From: Acidobacteriota bacterium
GTDB lineage: Bacteria; Pseudomonadota; Alphaproteobacteria; Caulobacterales; Hyphomonadaceae
Direction: 5' to 3'
DNA length: 64,000 bases
NCBI GenBank assembly: GCA_016712445.1
Contig: JADJRB010000002.1
Span: 1-64,000, forward strand
Part shown: piece by piece, positions 15,768-24,650 of the stretch
Numbering within the stretch: position 1 is the first letter of the stretch
How the letters are laid out: each line of letters starts with the position of its first letter
The notes under the pieces: generated by a model
The model's database searches: none
What the model saw: only the letters and a program-made list of their open reading frames with translations
Told to the model about the DNA's origin: nothing
Program-made: the position numbers and the translations under genes

Positions 15768-18700
15768 ATGAAAGCGGGCACCCTTGAGATCGAGATGATC
15801 ACCAACATCGCCCGGCTCCAGAAGGAGATGGGCGACATGCGCCGCGCGGTAGGCGGGGCCATGGGCGATATCGAGGCCTCGGCGGGCCGCGCCGACCGTG
15901 CCCTCAACGGTGTCGGCACGGGCGGTATGACCCGCATGGGCGGCTCGGCCCGGCTCGCGGGCCACCAGGTCCAGAACCTCGTCTACCAGCTCAACGACAT
16001 GGTGGTCGGGCTCTTCTCTGGCCAAAAGCCGATGACAGTCTTCATGCAGCAGGGCTCGCAGATCGGCCAGATCGCCATGCAGGCCGGCCTTGGCATCGGC
16101 GGCATGGCGCGGGCTTTGGTGGGCCTTGCTGCAACGGCGGCCATGGTGGTCCTCACCAACCCCTATCTACTGGCCGCCGCCGCTGCCGCCGCCCTGGCCT
16201 TCGGCGCCTTCAAGATGTTCCAGTCGAGCGTCAAACAAACAGGCGAGCTTGACCGCTATGCCGCCAGCCTTGGCCTGACCGCCAAGGAGATGAAGGAACT
16301 GGGCCCTGTCGGCATCACCGTGGGCGATGTGTTCAAGGGCCTGTGGAAGACCATCAGCGATGGCCTGAACCTCGGCCCGGTGTTCACCTCGATCAAGGAG
16401 TGGGCGGTCGCCGCCTTCGGCAAGGTGCTGGAGGTCGGCAAGATCGCTCTGGCGGTCATCTATGCCTCTTGGGTCGGCGGCTTTAACGCCATCCGCGTGG
16501 TCTGGAACGGTCTGCCGGGCGTGATCGGCGAAGCGGCGATCGGTGCGGCCAATCTGCTGATCGCGGCGGTCGAGACCATGGCCAACCGCGCCATCGCCTC
16601 CATCAACGCCCTGGTCGCTGGAACCAACGCCGTCCTTGAAGTGGTCGGCCTGCCGCTGCTGTCCCAGATGGACCAGGTCGTGCTGCCCCGCCTTGAGAAC
16701 CGGTTTGCCGGCAGCACGGGCCGGATGGCCGATGCGGTCCGGGGCGAGTTCACCACAGCCTTTGCCGATGCCGAGGGGATGCTGGACGCCTTCTCTGAAC
16801 GCTGGCGTCAGAACACCCTCGATGCCGCCCGCACGCGCATCGCCGCACGCGCCGCCGAGATCCGCGGCGACCGGCCAGATCGCGCCGGCAGCCGGGGGCG
16901 TGACAGCGCATCCGACGAGGCCGAGCGCGCCCTGCAGGCAGCCCGTGACTATGCGGCGGCCCTCGTCATGGAGACCGCCAAGATCGGTCGCACCGCCATC
17001 GAGATCAAACGTCTGGAGGTCGCCATGGCGGCCCTGCGCGCGCCGACCGATGAGAGCCGGATTGCGATCATTCAGGCGGGGCAAGCTTGGGAGGCCGCGA
17101 CCCGCGCCCAGAACGCCGTCGAGTTCGTGCGCAATACCGTCACCCCTCTGGAACTTCAGATCTTGCTTCTGGGCCAGTCGGCCAAGTCTCAGGCTTTGGC
17201 GACGCTTGAAGCTGAGCGCGAGCAGATCGTGCTCGAGCGCGGAGTGGAGGCCTGGAACCGCTATCACGCCGCCCGCGCGGCCCTGATCGAGCACGACTTT
17301 GGTCTGGCCCAGCAGCAGCAATATCTTGAAAGCCTGCAGGAGATGGCCAGCCTCACCCAGCAGGCTGCCCAAGGCATGTCCGACGCCTTCGGAACCGTCG
17401 GTGCGGCGATCGGTGGAGTGGCGGCCGAGTTTGCCCGCTACGCCGCGCAGCAGACCGCTGCGGCCCAGCGCGTCGCAGACGCGCAAGCCGAATACGGCAA
17501 GACCTCGTTCCAATATGCCGCTGCCCGAAACGCCATGACGGCCTCGGAGATCAACCACTATGGCAACCTCGCCGGGGCGGCGAAGGGGTTCTTCAAGGAG
17601 GGCTCCAAGGGCTACAAAGCGCTCGAAGCGGCCGAGAAGGCCTTCCGCGCCTTTGAGCTGGCCATCGCCATCAAGAATGCCGCGGTCCGCATTGGCCTCA
17701 TCGGCGGTGTGACCGCCGCCAAGGTCGGCAGCGATACCGCCCAGGCCGCCTCCGACACCGCCCGCGCCGGGATCGAACAGGGCAACAGCCTGATCACGAC
17801 GGGCATCAAGGCGGTCGAGGCGGTGATCAACGCCATTCGCTCCATGCCGTTTCCGCTCAATATCGCTGCGGGCGCGGCAACCGCTGCCGTGGTCGCCTCG
17901 CTCGGCGTCGCCATCGGCGGGGCCTTTGGCGGCGGCGGCAAGGCCGCGGCTCCCACCAATACCGGGACCGGCACCGTCTTTGGCGATGCCGATGCCCAGT
18001 CCAAGAGCATCTCCAACGCACTGGAGCGCCTGCGCGAAGTCGACACCCTGACCATGCGCTATTCGTCGGCCATGCTGGCCTCGCTGCGCAACATCGAGGC
18101 CAATCTCGGCGGGCTGACCAATCTGATCGTGCGCACCAATGGCGCGGAAAGCTCCGCCGCCGGTGTCGTCACCGGGTTCAAGTCTGATCCGATCGCGGGC
18201 TCGATCTCCAAGGCCATGCAGGGCGTGGGCAATGTGCTGGCCAAGATCCCGCTGATCGGCGGCCTCCTAGGCGGGATCACCGGCCTGCTTGGCAAGCTGA
18301 TCGGCTCACTGTTTGGAACCAAGACCTCGATCACCGGCCAGGGCATCTTCGGACGCGCCCAGTCGCTGGGCGATGTGCTGGGCGGCGGGTTCGACGCCAG
18401 CTATTTCAGCGACATCAAGAAGACCAAGAAGTTCCTCGGGATCAGTGTCGGCAGCTCGACCAGCACCCAGTTCTCAAACGCCAGCCCCGAGCTTGAGCGC
18501 CAGTTCTCACTGATCTTCTCGGGCTTCTATGACGCCATCTCGGCTGCCGCCGGGCCGCTCGGCCTTTCGCTCGACGAGGTGCAGAACCGTCTGAAGTCCT
18601 TCGTCATCGACATCGGCAAGATTGATCTCAAGGGCCTGACCGCCGAGCAGATCCAGGAGAAGCTGGCCGCGGTGTTTGGGGCGGCCGCTGACCGCATGGC

Positions 18701-19895
18701 GCAGTACGCCATTGGCGGGCTCGAGCAGTTCCAGAAGGTCGGAGAGGGCTATTTCGAGACCCTGGTGCGGGTGGCCTCCAGCGTCGAGGCGGTCAGCCAG
18801 GCTCTGCAGCTTCTGGGCCATCAGGCGAGCGCGCTTGGCGTCGCCGCCTCGCTGGACCTGGTCGATCTCTTCGGCACGGCCCAGGACATGGTATCGGCCA
18901 CCAACGACTATTTCTCCCTCTACTATACCAGCGCGCAGCAGGCCTCGGCCCGCACTGCCCAGATGAGCGCAGCGCTTGAGGCGCTGGGCCTATCCATGCC
19001 CGGCAGCATCGAGGCCTTCCGCGCCCTCGTCGAAGCCCAGGACCTGACCACTGAGGCCGGGCGCGCGGCCTATGCGGCGCTGCTGCAACTGGCCCCAGCC
19101 TTTGCCGACCTGATCGGGGCGGCCCAGGACGCCGCCAGTGCCGCGGCCATTGCTGACGAGCGGCTTGGCCTTGAACGCCGGCTGATGGAATTGCGCGGCG
19201 ATACCGCTGCGCTTCGGGCTCTGGAACTGGCCACGCTGGACGCGTCCAACCGCGCCCTGCAGACCCAGATCTGGGCGCTCGAAGATGAGGCCAAGGCCGC
19301 AAGCGAGGCCGCTGCCGCAGCCGAGAAACTGCGCAGCGCCTGGACCCAGATCACCGAAAGTCTCATCGCCGAGGTCAAACGCATCCGCGGCGTTATGGGC
19401 GGCGGCTCGGTCAGCTACAGCGATGCCCTGGCACAGTTCAATGCCGCCACCGCCGCGGCTCGGGCCGGCGACCAGGAGGCCGCCCAGTCCCTGCCGCGCC
19501 TGTCGCAGGCCCTGCTCACGGCCGCTGGCAATATGGCGACCAGCGCCGAGGGTCTGGCGCGCATTCAGGGCCAGACCGCCGGCAGCCTCGAAGAGACGCT
19601 GGCAATCATCGCCGCCATGGCCGGGACTGGGGGGACGACGACCGACGCCGTCTCGCAGCCCGGCTGGTGGGACCAGTTCGCGGCCGGCCAGACGCCCGGC
19701 GTCACGACCGCAGCCAATGACAGCGGGCTCGCCATCATCGATGAGCTTCAAGGCCTGCGTCAGGAGCTGAGCGACCTGCGCGCCGAACAGATGACCGCGT
19801 CGGCGGCCATCGCCTCTGGCACTGGCAAGACCGCCCGTATCCTCGAGCGGGTCACGCCGGACGGTGATGCGATCGCGGTGAGGACGGCGGCATGA
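15768..19895 (+). CDS. tail tape measure protein
   Basis: At 1375 residues this is the longest gene of the window. It sets tail length and contains long Ala/Gln-rich helices. A typical lambda-gpH-like N-terminus (NIARLQKEMGDMRRAVGG, VQNLVYQLNDMVVGLFSGQ, MTVFMQQGSQIGQIAMQAG) is followed by hydrophobic segments (about residues 112-150, and another near 690-720). Coiled-coil stretches fill the second half (DAASAAAIADERLGLERRL). At about 0.15 nm per residue the tail would be near 200 nm. The gene follows the chaperones by 14 bp with an agggag site. Confidence 0.9.
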   Translation: MKAGTLEIEMITNIARLQKEMGDMRRAVGGAMGDIEASAGRADRALNGVGTGGMTRMGGSARLAGHQVQNLVYQLNDMVVGLFSGQKPMTVFMQQGSQIGQIAMQAGLGIGGMARALVGLAATAAMVVLTNPYLLAAAAAAALAFGAFKMFQSSVKQTGELDRYAASLGLTAKEMKELGPVGITVGDVFKGLWKTISDGLNLGPVFTSIKEWAVAAFGKVLEVGKIALAVIYASWVGGFNAIRVVWNGLPGVIGEAAIGAANLLIAAVETMANRAIASINALVAGTNAVLEVVGLPLLSQMDQVVLPRLENRFAGSTGRMADAVRGEFTTAFADAEGMLDAFSERWRQNTLDAARTRIAARAAEIRGDRPDRAGSRGRDSASDEAERALQAARDYAAALVMETAKIGRTAIEIKRLEVAMAALRAPTDESRIAIIQAGQAWEAATRAQNAVEFVRNTVTPLELQILLLGQSAKSQALATLEAEREQIVLERGVEAWNRYHAARAALIEHDFGLAQQQQYLESLQEMASLTQQAAQGMSDAFGTVGAAIGGVAAEFARYAAQQTAAAQRVADAQAEYGKTSFQYAAARNAMTASEINHYGNLAGAAKGFFKEGSKGYKALEAAEKAFRAFELAIAIKNAAVRIGLIGGVTAAKVGSDTAQAASDTARAGIEQGNSLITTGIKAVEAVINAIRSMPFPLNIAAGAATAAVVASLGVAIGGAFGGGGKAAAPTNTGTGTVFGDADAQSKSISNALERLREVDTLTMRYSSAMLASLRNIEANLGGLTNLIVRTNGAESSAAGVVTGFKSDPIAGSISKAMQGVGNVLAKIPLIGGLLGGITGLLGKLIGSLFGTKTSITGQGIFGRAQSLGDVLGGGFDASYFSDIKKTKKFLGISVGSSTSTQFSNASPELERQFSLIFSGFYDAISAAAGPLGLSLDEVQNRLKSFVIDIGKIDLKGLTAEQIQEKLAAVFGAAADRMAQYAIGGLEQFQKVGEGYFETLVRVASSVEAVSQALQLLGHQASALGVAASLDLVDLFGTAQDMVSATNDYFSLYYTSAQQASARTAQMSAALEALGLSMPGSIEAFRALVEAQDLTTEAGRAAYAALLQLAPAFADLIGAAQDAASAAAIADERLGLERRLMELRGDTAALRALELATLDASNRALQTQIWALEDEAKAASEAAAAAEKLRSAWTQITESLIAEVKRIRGVMGGGSVSYSDALAQFNAATAAARAGDQEAAQSLPRLSQALLTAAGNMATSAEGLARIQGQTAGSLEETLAIIAAMAGTGGTTTDAVSQPGWWDQFAAGQTPGVTTAANDSGLAIIDELQGLRQELSDLRAEQMTASAAIASGTGKTARILERVTPDGDAIAVRTAA

Positions 19896-20785
19896 GACTG
19901 ATCCGACCCACAACCCTGACCGACGCCATGCTGACCAGCAGCACCGCGCCCGAGACCGACTATCCCGCCTGGTCGTCAGTCACCGCCTATACGGTCGGCG
20001 CCCGGGTGATCCTTACCGCTACCCATCGCCGCTATGAGGCGCTGGCGGCCTCGACCAATGTCAGCCCATCCACCGATCCGACCAAATGGCTGGATCTGGG
20101 TCCCACCAACCGCTGGGCCATGTTCGACGCCCGCGTCGGCACCGCCACCAGCAGGGCCGCCTCGCTGCAGGTGGGTCTGGCCCCGGGCGCGATCGACGCC
20201 CTGGCTCTGATCGACACTGAGGCGGAAAGCGCCACCGTGACCCTGACGGCAGGCGGCGTGCAGGTCTATTCGCGCAGCCAGACCTTCAATGTCGGCGGCG
20301 TTGCCATCGACAACTGGTTCTCCTGGTTCTTCGAGCCGCTGGGCCAAAAGACCTCGATGCTGTTTCTGGACCTGCCGGTCTATGCGGCGGGCCAGCTCAG
20401 CGTGACCCTGACCCGGGATAACCCAGCTGACAGCGTCTCCTGCGGCACGCTGCTCGTCGGTCGCCAGCTGTCTCTCGGCGACACCGAGCACGGGGCCGAC
20501 ATCGGCATCATCGACTACAGCCGCAAAGAGACCGACCAGTTCGGGGTGACTTCCGTGGTCGAGCGGGCCTTCGCCAAACGCATGACCGCCAAGGTGGTCC
20601 TGGCCACCGACGCCATCGACGACATCCACCGGAGTCTCGCCGCCCTTCGCGCCACGCCCGTTCTGTGGATCGGTTCGGAGAGCTTCGAGAGCCTCACCGT
20701 CTACGGCTTCTACAAAGAGTTCTCGATCGACATCGCCTATCCGACGGTCAGCTACTGCAGCCTGACCATCGAGGGCCTGACCTGA
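19892..20785 (+). CDS. distal tail protein with carbohydrate-binding-like N-terminus
   Basis: The 297-residue protein overlaps the tape measure stop by ATGA. Residues about 25-75 (YPAWSSVTAYTVGARVI, YEALAASTNVSPSTDPTKW) match the pattern of small chitin/carbohydrate-binding modules on phage tail proteins. The remainder is beta-rich and ends FSIDIAYPTVSYCSLTIEGL. Position after the tape measure suggests a distal tail or tail-tip adaptor. No lambda gpM/L/K/J homologue is seen, so this protein may take over part of the tip. Confidence 0.65.
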   Translation: MRLIRPTTLTDAMLTSSTAPETDYPAWSSVTAYTVGARVILTATHRRYEALAASTNVSPSTDPTKWLDLGPTNRWAMFDARVGTATSRAASLQVGLAPGAIDALALIDTEAESATVTLTAGGVQVYSRSQTFNVGGVAIDNWFSWFFEPLGQKTSMLFLDLPVYAAGQLSVTLTRDNPADSVSCGTLLVGRQLSLGDTEHGADIGIIDYSRKETDQFGVTSVVERAFAKRMTAKVVLATDAIDDIHRSLAALRATPVLWIGSESFESLTVYGFYKEFSIDIAYPTVSYCSLTIEGLT

Positions 20786-20801
20786 GTTTTCAGGAGACCC
20801 C

Positions 20802-21887
20802 ATGCCCATCACATCCCTGCCAACGCCCCCGTCCCGGACGGATGCGGCGAACTTCAACGCGCGCGCCGACGCCTTCCTGGGCGCGCTGCCGACCTTTGCG
20901 ACCGAGGCCAATTCGCTCGCCACCGAGGTCAACGGCTATGTGGTCAGCGCCTCATCCAGCGCAGCCACCGCCGTCAATGCGCCGGGAACCAGCGCGACCA
21001 GCACCACGAGCCTTGCGATCGGCACCGGCTCCAAGTCGCTCACCGTCCAGACCGGCAAGGCCTTCGTCATCGGCCAGTGGGTGACGATCACCAGCACAGC
21101 CACACCCGCCAACTGGATGCACGGCCAGATCACCTCCTATACGAGCGGCACCGGGGCTCTGGTGGTCAATGTCGGCCTGACCAGCGGCAGCGGCACGATC
21201 GCGGCCTGGACTGTTGCCCTGAGCGCCCCGAGCCAGGGCGGCAACTCGGTGCTGACCTCGGGCAGTTATGCCGACCCGGCCTGGATTACATCTCTGGCCG
21301 CCGCCAAGCTCACCGGCCAGGCGGCCATCGCCAATGGCGGCACCGGTGCTGCAACCGCCGTCGATGCTCGCACCAATCTTGGCCTCGTGATCGGCTCCCA
21401 GGTCCAGGCCTATAACGCCGCCCTCGATCAATGGGCGGCCAAGGCGGTCCCGGCGGGGGCGGCTGTCGGCACCACCGATACCCAGACCCTGACTAACAAG
21501 ACCCTGACCGCCATGGCGTCGGCCTCCACGGTCAGGGACAGCGCCGGTACGAGCTATGCCATCGGCTACCGCGAAGTGCCGCAGAACGCCCAGAACGGCG
21601 CCTATACGCTCAGCCTCGCTGACGTCGGCAAACACATCTTCAGCGCCAACGCTGGCGTCCAGACCATCACCCTGCCGACCAATGCGGCGGCGGCCTTCGC
21701 GATCGGCACAGCTATTACCATCGTCAATGCTGGCACATCGCCAATTACCCTCTCAGCGGCCGGCGTCACCCTCTATCAGGCCGGCAGCAGCAACACCGGC
21801 AACCGCACGATTGCGGTCCGGGGCGTCGCAACCCTGCTCAAAGTCGGGACCGATGTCTGGTTCATCTCTGGCGCCGGGATCAGCTGA
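20802..21887 (+). CDS. tail fibre-like structural protein
   Basis: The 361-residue protein starts MPITSLPTPPSRTDAANFN, a common start of phage fibre proteins. It continues with Ser/Thr/Ala/Gly-rich beta-repeat sequence, a GGTGAATAVDARTNLG element, a TTDTQTLTNKTLTAMAS element (both frequent in trimeric phage fibres), and a C-terminal beta domain with TITLPTNAAAAF. Probably a virion-attached fibre. The next gene starts inside its stop (TGATG). Confidence 0.72.
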   Translation: MPITSLPTPPSRTDAANFNARADAFLGALPTFATEANSLATEVNGYVVSASSSAATAVNAPGTSATSTTSLAIGTGSKSLTVQTGKAFVIGQWVTITSTATPANWMHGQITSYTSGTGALVVNVGLTSGSGTIAAWTVALSAPSQGGNSVLTSGSYADPAWITSLAAAKLTGQAAIANGGTGAATAVDARTNLGLVIGSQVQAYNAALDQWAAKAVPAGAAVGTTDTQTLTNKTLTAMASASTVRDSAGTSYAIGYREVPQNAQNGAYTLSLADVGKHIFSANAGVQTITLPTNAAAAFAIGTAITIVNAGTSPITLSAAGVTLYQAGSSNTGNRTIAVRGVATLLKVGTDVWFISGAGIS

Positions 21888-22318
21888 TGAGCGGGATCAT
21901 GGGCATGCTGCTGGGCGCGGGTGGCGCAAGCCTCACGGTGACCCGCGGCAGCTATGCCGAGATTGGCAAACTGAGCACCTACTACTGCGGCTACGACGCC
22001 TCGGTCGGGCTCTATGTCAACTTCGGGTCCATCGCGCCGGTCCCGGCCCTGTTCAACGGGGCGACCGTCAAGGCGGTCTATTCCTACGGCTTCGCCCCCA
22101 ATGAGGCGCTGGCCTACACGATGATCTTCTCGGGCAATCAGGCCGCCGGTTTCGTCACGGGCCTGACCATCAACGGCACCAGCGTCGATGGGTCGGTTGG
22201 CGCTCCGAGCTTCGATGCCACCAACAACGAAACCACATTTTCGCTCTTTGCCAACGTCACGGGCCCGACCCTGTTTGGTCTCTCTGACGGCCTGACCTCG
22301 AGCGTCTCCCTGAACTGA
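21887..22318 (+). CDS. tail-region protein, unknown
   Basis: A 143-residue beta-rich protein begins with a glycine-rich hydrophobic stretch (GIMGMLLGAGGASLTV). The body has alternating hydrophobic strands (STYYCGYDASVGLYVNFG, AYTMIFSGNQAAGFVTGL). Translational coupling to the preceding fibre gene (TGATG) suggests a fibre accessory or tip component. I recognise no family. Confidence 0.55.
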   Translation: MSGIMGMLLGAGGASLTVTRGSYAEIGKLSTYYCGYDASVGLYVNFGSIAPVPALFNGATVKAVYSYGFAPNEALAYTMIFSGNQAAGFVTGLTINGTSVDGSVGAPSFDATNNETTFSLFANVTGPTLFGLSDGLTSSVSLN

Positions 22319-22329
22319 AGGGTTCCTCC

Positions 22330-22485
22330 ATGACCGATGAAACTACCCCCACGCCTGCGGACCCGCAGGCGCAAGACCCCATGCTTGAAACCCCCATTGA
22401 GCCCCGTCCGCCGCGCCGGCGGATCGGCGAGATCGACGGCGTCCGGGTCGAGCTGGAACTGCACGATCAGCCGGAGGAACTCTGA
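22330..22485 (+). CDS. 51-residue acidic/proline-rich phage protein
   Basis: ATG 22330 opens a frame with many Thr, Pro, Glu and Arg residues (TPTPADPQAQDPM, PIEPRPPRRRIGEIDGVR). It ends in a short strand-like VELELHDQPEEL. The stop overlaps the next ATG (TGATG at 22483-22487), which supports that it is translated. It is too small for family recognition. Confidence 0.5.
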   Translation: MTDETTPTPADPQAQDPMLETPIEPRPPRRRIGEIDGVRVELELHDQPEEL

Positions 22486-22946
22486 TGAAGAACGTCAGCT
22501 ACCGCTACAGCGTCTGCCATGCCGACCGGGTGACGCTCGATGTCGGCGAGACGCTCACCTTTCCCCGAGGCTCAGCGGCCCGCTCGCTCGGCGTCCTGGT
22601 GCTGCAGGGCCGGCTGGAAAGCACCGAGATCGAGACCGGCGATGTGCTGCTGCGCGAGCCCGAGCCGATCGGGTTCATGAAGCGGTTCTCAGGGACCTCA
22701 CCCATCAGTGTGTTTGCACCCGATGGCGCGGAGTGGTTCTGCCTGTCTCGCAACGATTCCGGCGACCGGGAGGTGGCCTGCCAGACCATTGACGGCGAGT
22801 TCACGCTGGCGGCTGGCTGGGGGCTGATCGTCGCGCAAGGTCAGGTCGTCATCGACGGGGTCGAGGTCGCACAGGACCGGTATTTCAAGCCGCGGCTGAC
22901 AGACCTCACTGGCGCCGGCGCAGGGATCATTCTCCTTGTCCGCTGA
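22485..22946 (+). CDS. phage protein, beta-rich, unknown
   Basis: The 153-residue protein is almost entirely predicted beta-structure (VTLDVGETLTFPRG, SLGVLVLQGRLESTEIETG). The order of strands and the EIETGDVLL segment recall small cupin-like or jelly-roll domains, though no metal-binding His set is present. It lies between fibre and lysis genes and overlaps its successor by 11 bp. Confidence 0.5.
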   Translation: MKNVSYRYSVCHADRVTLDVGETLTFPRGSAARSLGVLVLQGRLESTEIETGDVLLREPEPIGFMKRFSGTSPISVFAPDGAEWFCLSRNDSGDREVACQTIDGEFTLAAGWGLIVAQGQVVIDGVEVAQDRYFKPRLTDLTGAGAGIILLVR

Positions 22947-23178
22947 TCTGACGCCGACGGCCGTGGCCGCTTCGCGCCTTGAGACCGATCATGCCGAGAT
23001 GAAGCGCGAGCTGGCCGAAGTCCGGTCCGATATCCAGGCGCTGCGGACCGATGTGCAGGACCTGGTCTCGGCCTGGAAGACCGCCACTGGCGTGGTCAAG
23101 TTCGTCAAATGGCTGTCGACCCTGATGGCTGCGATGGCGGTGATCTACGCCACCCTCAAGGGCCTGGCTGGCCGCTAA
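22936..23178 (+). CDS. membrane-anchored coiled-coil protein (lysis region)
   Basis: TTG 22936 begins an 80-residue protein. Residues about 15-48 form a clear heptad coiled coil (DHAEMKRELAEVRSDIQALR), and a single membrane segment follows (LSTLMAAMAVIYATLKG). Small proteins of this form just before an endolysin often act as spanin- or holin-accessory factors, but the sequence gives no proof. The start is inside the preceding gene, implying coupling. Confidence 0.55.
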   Translation: MSADLTPTAVAASRLETDHAEMKRELAEVRSDIQALRTDVQDLVSAWKTATGVVKFVKWLSTLMAAMAVIYATLKGLAGR

Positions 23179-23193
23179 CTCCCGGAGACATCG

Positions 23194-23730
23194 ATGCCCC
23201 AGCTTCCTCCAGCCTATCGCTGGATCGACGAGGTGCGCCCGCTGCCCAGGATGGTGGCTGAGGCTCGCCGTCTCTTCGGCACGGTCGAGACGTCGGGCCC
23301 CGCCGACAACCCGGTCATTCTGGACTGGGCGAAAGAGGCCGGGCTCTCCAACGCCTATTCATCCGACGCCGTGCCCTGGTGCGGCCTCTTCATGGCTCTG
23401 ATCGCCAAACGCGCCGGCAAGGCTGCGCCGGCCAAGCCGCTATGGGCCCGAAGCTGGAGCCGGTTTGGCATCGGCTCACCGCAAGCAGCGCTGGGGGACG
23501 TGCTGGTGTTTTCCCGCGCCAAAGGTGGCGGCCATGTCGGCCTCTATGTCGGCGAGGACGAGACCGCCTTCCATGTGCTGGGCGGCAATCAGTCTGACGC
23601 CGTCAGCATCACCCGCATCGCCAAGACCCGATGCATCGCCATCCGCCGGCCGATCTACCGGGTCCAGCCCGCCAGCGTGGCGACCGTTCATCTGGCGGCC
23701 ACCGGCGAGATATCGACCAACGAAGCCTGA
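23194..23730 (+). CDS. endolysin, NlpC/P60-CHAP-like (TIGR02594 type)
   Basis: The 178-residue peptidoglycan hydrolase has nucleophile Cys63 in AVPWCGLFMALIAK and His114 in KGGGHVGLYVGED, in the arrangement of TIGR02594 cysteine amidase/endopeptidases. It opens the cell wall at lysis. It has no signal peptide, so release depends on the nearby membrane proteins. A terminator follows it. Confidence 0.82.
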   Translation: MPQLPPAYRWIDEVRPLPRMVAEARRLFGTVETSGPADNPVILDWAKEAGLSNAYSSDAVPWCGLFMALIAKRAGKAAPAKPLWARSWSRFGIGSPQAALGDVLVFSRAKGGGHVGLYVGEDETAFHVLGGNQSDAVSITRIAKTRCIAIRRPIYRVQPASVATVHLAATGEISTNEA

Positions 23731-23757
23731 TCTCACCCTTCATCAACGTCACCAACC

Positions 23758-23782
23758 GCCCGCGCTCCTGCGGGCATTTTTT
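23758..23782 (+). terminator. Rho-independent terminator
   Basis: GCCCGC (23758-23763) and GCGGGC (23770-23775) form a GC-rich stem with a 6-base loop, followed by A and six T residues. It ends just before the ribosome-binding site of the holin-like gene, so that gene and the fibre genes beyond must depend on read-through or on a promoter not recognised here. Confidence 0.8.
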
Positions 23783-23795
23783 ATGGAGAAACGAC

Positions 23796-23990
23796 ATGGA
23801 CGATCTCAAACCCTGGTGGACCTCCAAGGCCATCTGGACCGGCCTGATCGGCAGCGCCTGGGGCGTGGCCGGCACGCTTGGCCTGCTGCCTGAGGGCCTC
23901 AGCCAGGCCGACGTGCTGACCGTGGTCCTGGCCATCACGGGAATTGGCGGGGTGGTTTTCCGCAAGACCGCTCGCGCTCGCATCGGCTGA
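23796..23990 (+). CDS. holin-like small membrane protein
   Basis: The 64-residue protein starts at ATG 23796 after a ggaga site. It begins with a Trp-containing amphipathic segment (PWWTSKAIWTGLIGSAWGV), then a second hydrophobic helix (VLTVVLAITGIGGVVF) and a basic tail RKTARARIG. Two membrane segments, tiny size and position next to the endolysin fit a class II-type holin, the timer that permeabilises the membrane. Confidence 0.65.
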   Translation: MDDLKPWWTSKAIWTGLIGSAWGVAGTLGLLPEGLSQADVLTVVLAITGIGGVVFRKTARARIG

Positions 23991-23994
23991 TCCC

Positions 23995-24024
23995 GCTGGC
24001 GCAGGCAATGCTGTCTGCGCCAGC
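23995..24024. repeat. perfect 10-bp inverted repeat after holin gene
   Basis: GCTGGCGCAG (23995-24004) and CTGCGCCAGC (24015-24024) are exactly complementary with a 10-base loop. There is no T-run, so this may be a Rho-assisted terminator or an mRNA-protecting hairpin between holin and fibre genes. Confidence 0.5.
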
Positions 24025-24048
24025 CCTCATTTCCGAAAAGGTGCAGGC

Positions 24049-24360
24049 ATGACCAGGCTGACGATCCGCCGCGGCGGCACCAAGCGCCTGCGCGCGACCT
24101 ATTTTACCGATCAGCCGGCGGGGATCGTCCGGAACCTCTCCGGCCTGTCGCTGATCATCATCGACCAGAGCGCCAATATCGCCGCGCCTACGGTCTCGAT
24201 CCTGACGCCGGCCAGCCTCGGCCAAATCCAGATCCTCTGGACCGACGAGCAGACCGCCGCTCTCAACCGCGGGCTTGGCCGGGTCTGGCTGACGCTTGGG
24301 CTGGAGAACTCCAGCGGGGAGCGTGAGGTCCTGCCGACCCTCACGTTTGATGTCGAATGA
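24049..24360 (+). CDS. phage protein preceding fibre genes, unknown
   Basis: The 103-residue protein starts at ATG 24049 (aaaaggtg site). It opens with a basic strand TRLTIRRGGTKRLRATYF and is beta-rich throughout (SLIIIDQSANIAAPTVSI). It ends in DVE, overlapping the collagen-like gene by ATGA. This placement and size suggest a fibre-base adaptor (BppU-like N-terminal domains have a similar strand pattern). That reading is a guess. Confidence 0.5.
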   Translation: MTRLTIRRGGTKRLRATYFTDQPAGIVRNLSGLSLIIIDQSANIAAPTVSILTPASLGQIQILWTDEQTAALNRGLGRVWLTLGLENSSGEREVLPTLTFDVE

Positions 24361-24650
24361 CGGCCGCGCTCCAGATCCTGGAGACGGTCCAGTCCCTCGT
24401 CGTTGAAACCGAAGATGGCGCCCTGAGCCTCCTCATCGAAGGACAGGGCATCGCAGGGCCCGCGGGACCCACAGGGCCCCAAGGGCCGGCGGGGCCGCAA
24501 GGGCCTGCAACGCCGGCCACCACGCTCACCCAACTTGGCGATGTCACCGTCTCGGCCCCCGCGGCCGGCGACGTGCTGATGTTCACCGCCCCCCAGAACC
24601 GATGGACCAACTCAAACGCGACCGGGCTGGTCGACGGAGGAAATTTCTAA
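24357..24650 (+). CDS. collagen-like phage fibre protein
   Basis: In this 97-residue protein, residues about 32-50 are a run of Gly-X-Y triplets (GPAGPTGPQGPAGPQGP), the bacteriophage collagen motif. The N-terminal part is a short acidic trimerising helix/strand and the C-terminal part includes TTLTQLGDVTVSAPAAGDV. That last motif is widespread in phage fibres and usually continues into a longer fibre. Here the frame ends and the next fibre gene begins one base later. The collagen triplets would form a trimeric stalk. Confidence 0.75.
   Translation: MTAALQILETVQSLVVETEDGALSLLIEGQGIAGPAGPTGPQGPAGPQGPATPATTLTQLGDVTVSAPAAGDVLMFTAPQNRWTNSNATGLVDGGNF

Noticed and set aside
16167..17558. Minus-strand open frame of about 463 codons
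   Set aside because: Antisense to the tape measure gene; composition typical of a GC-bias shadow.
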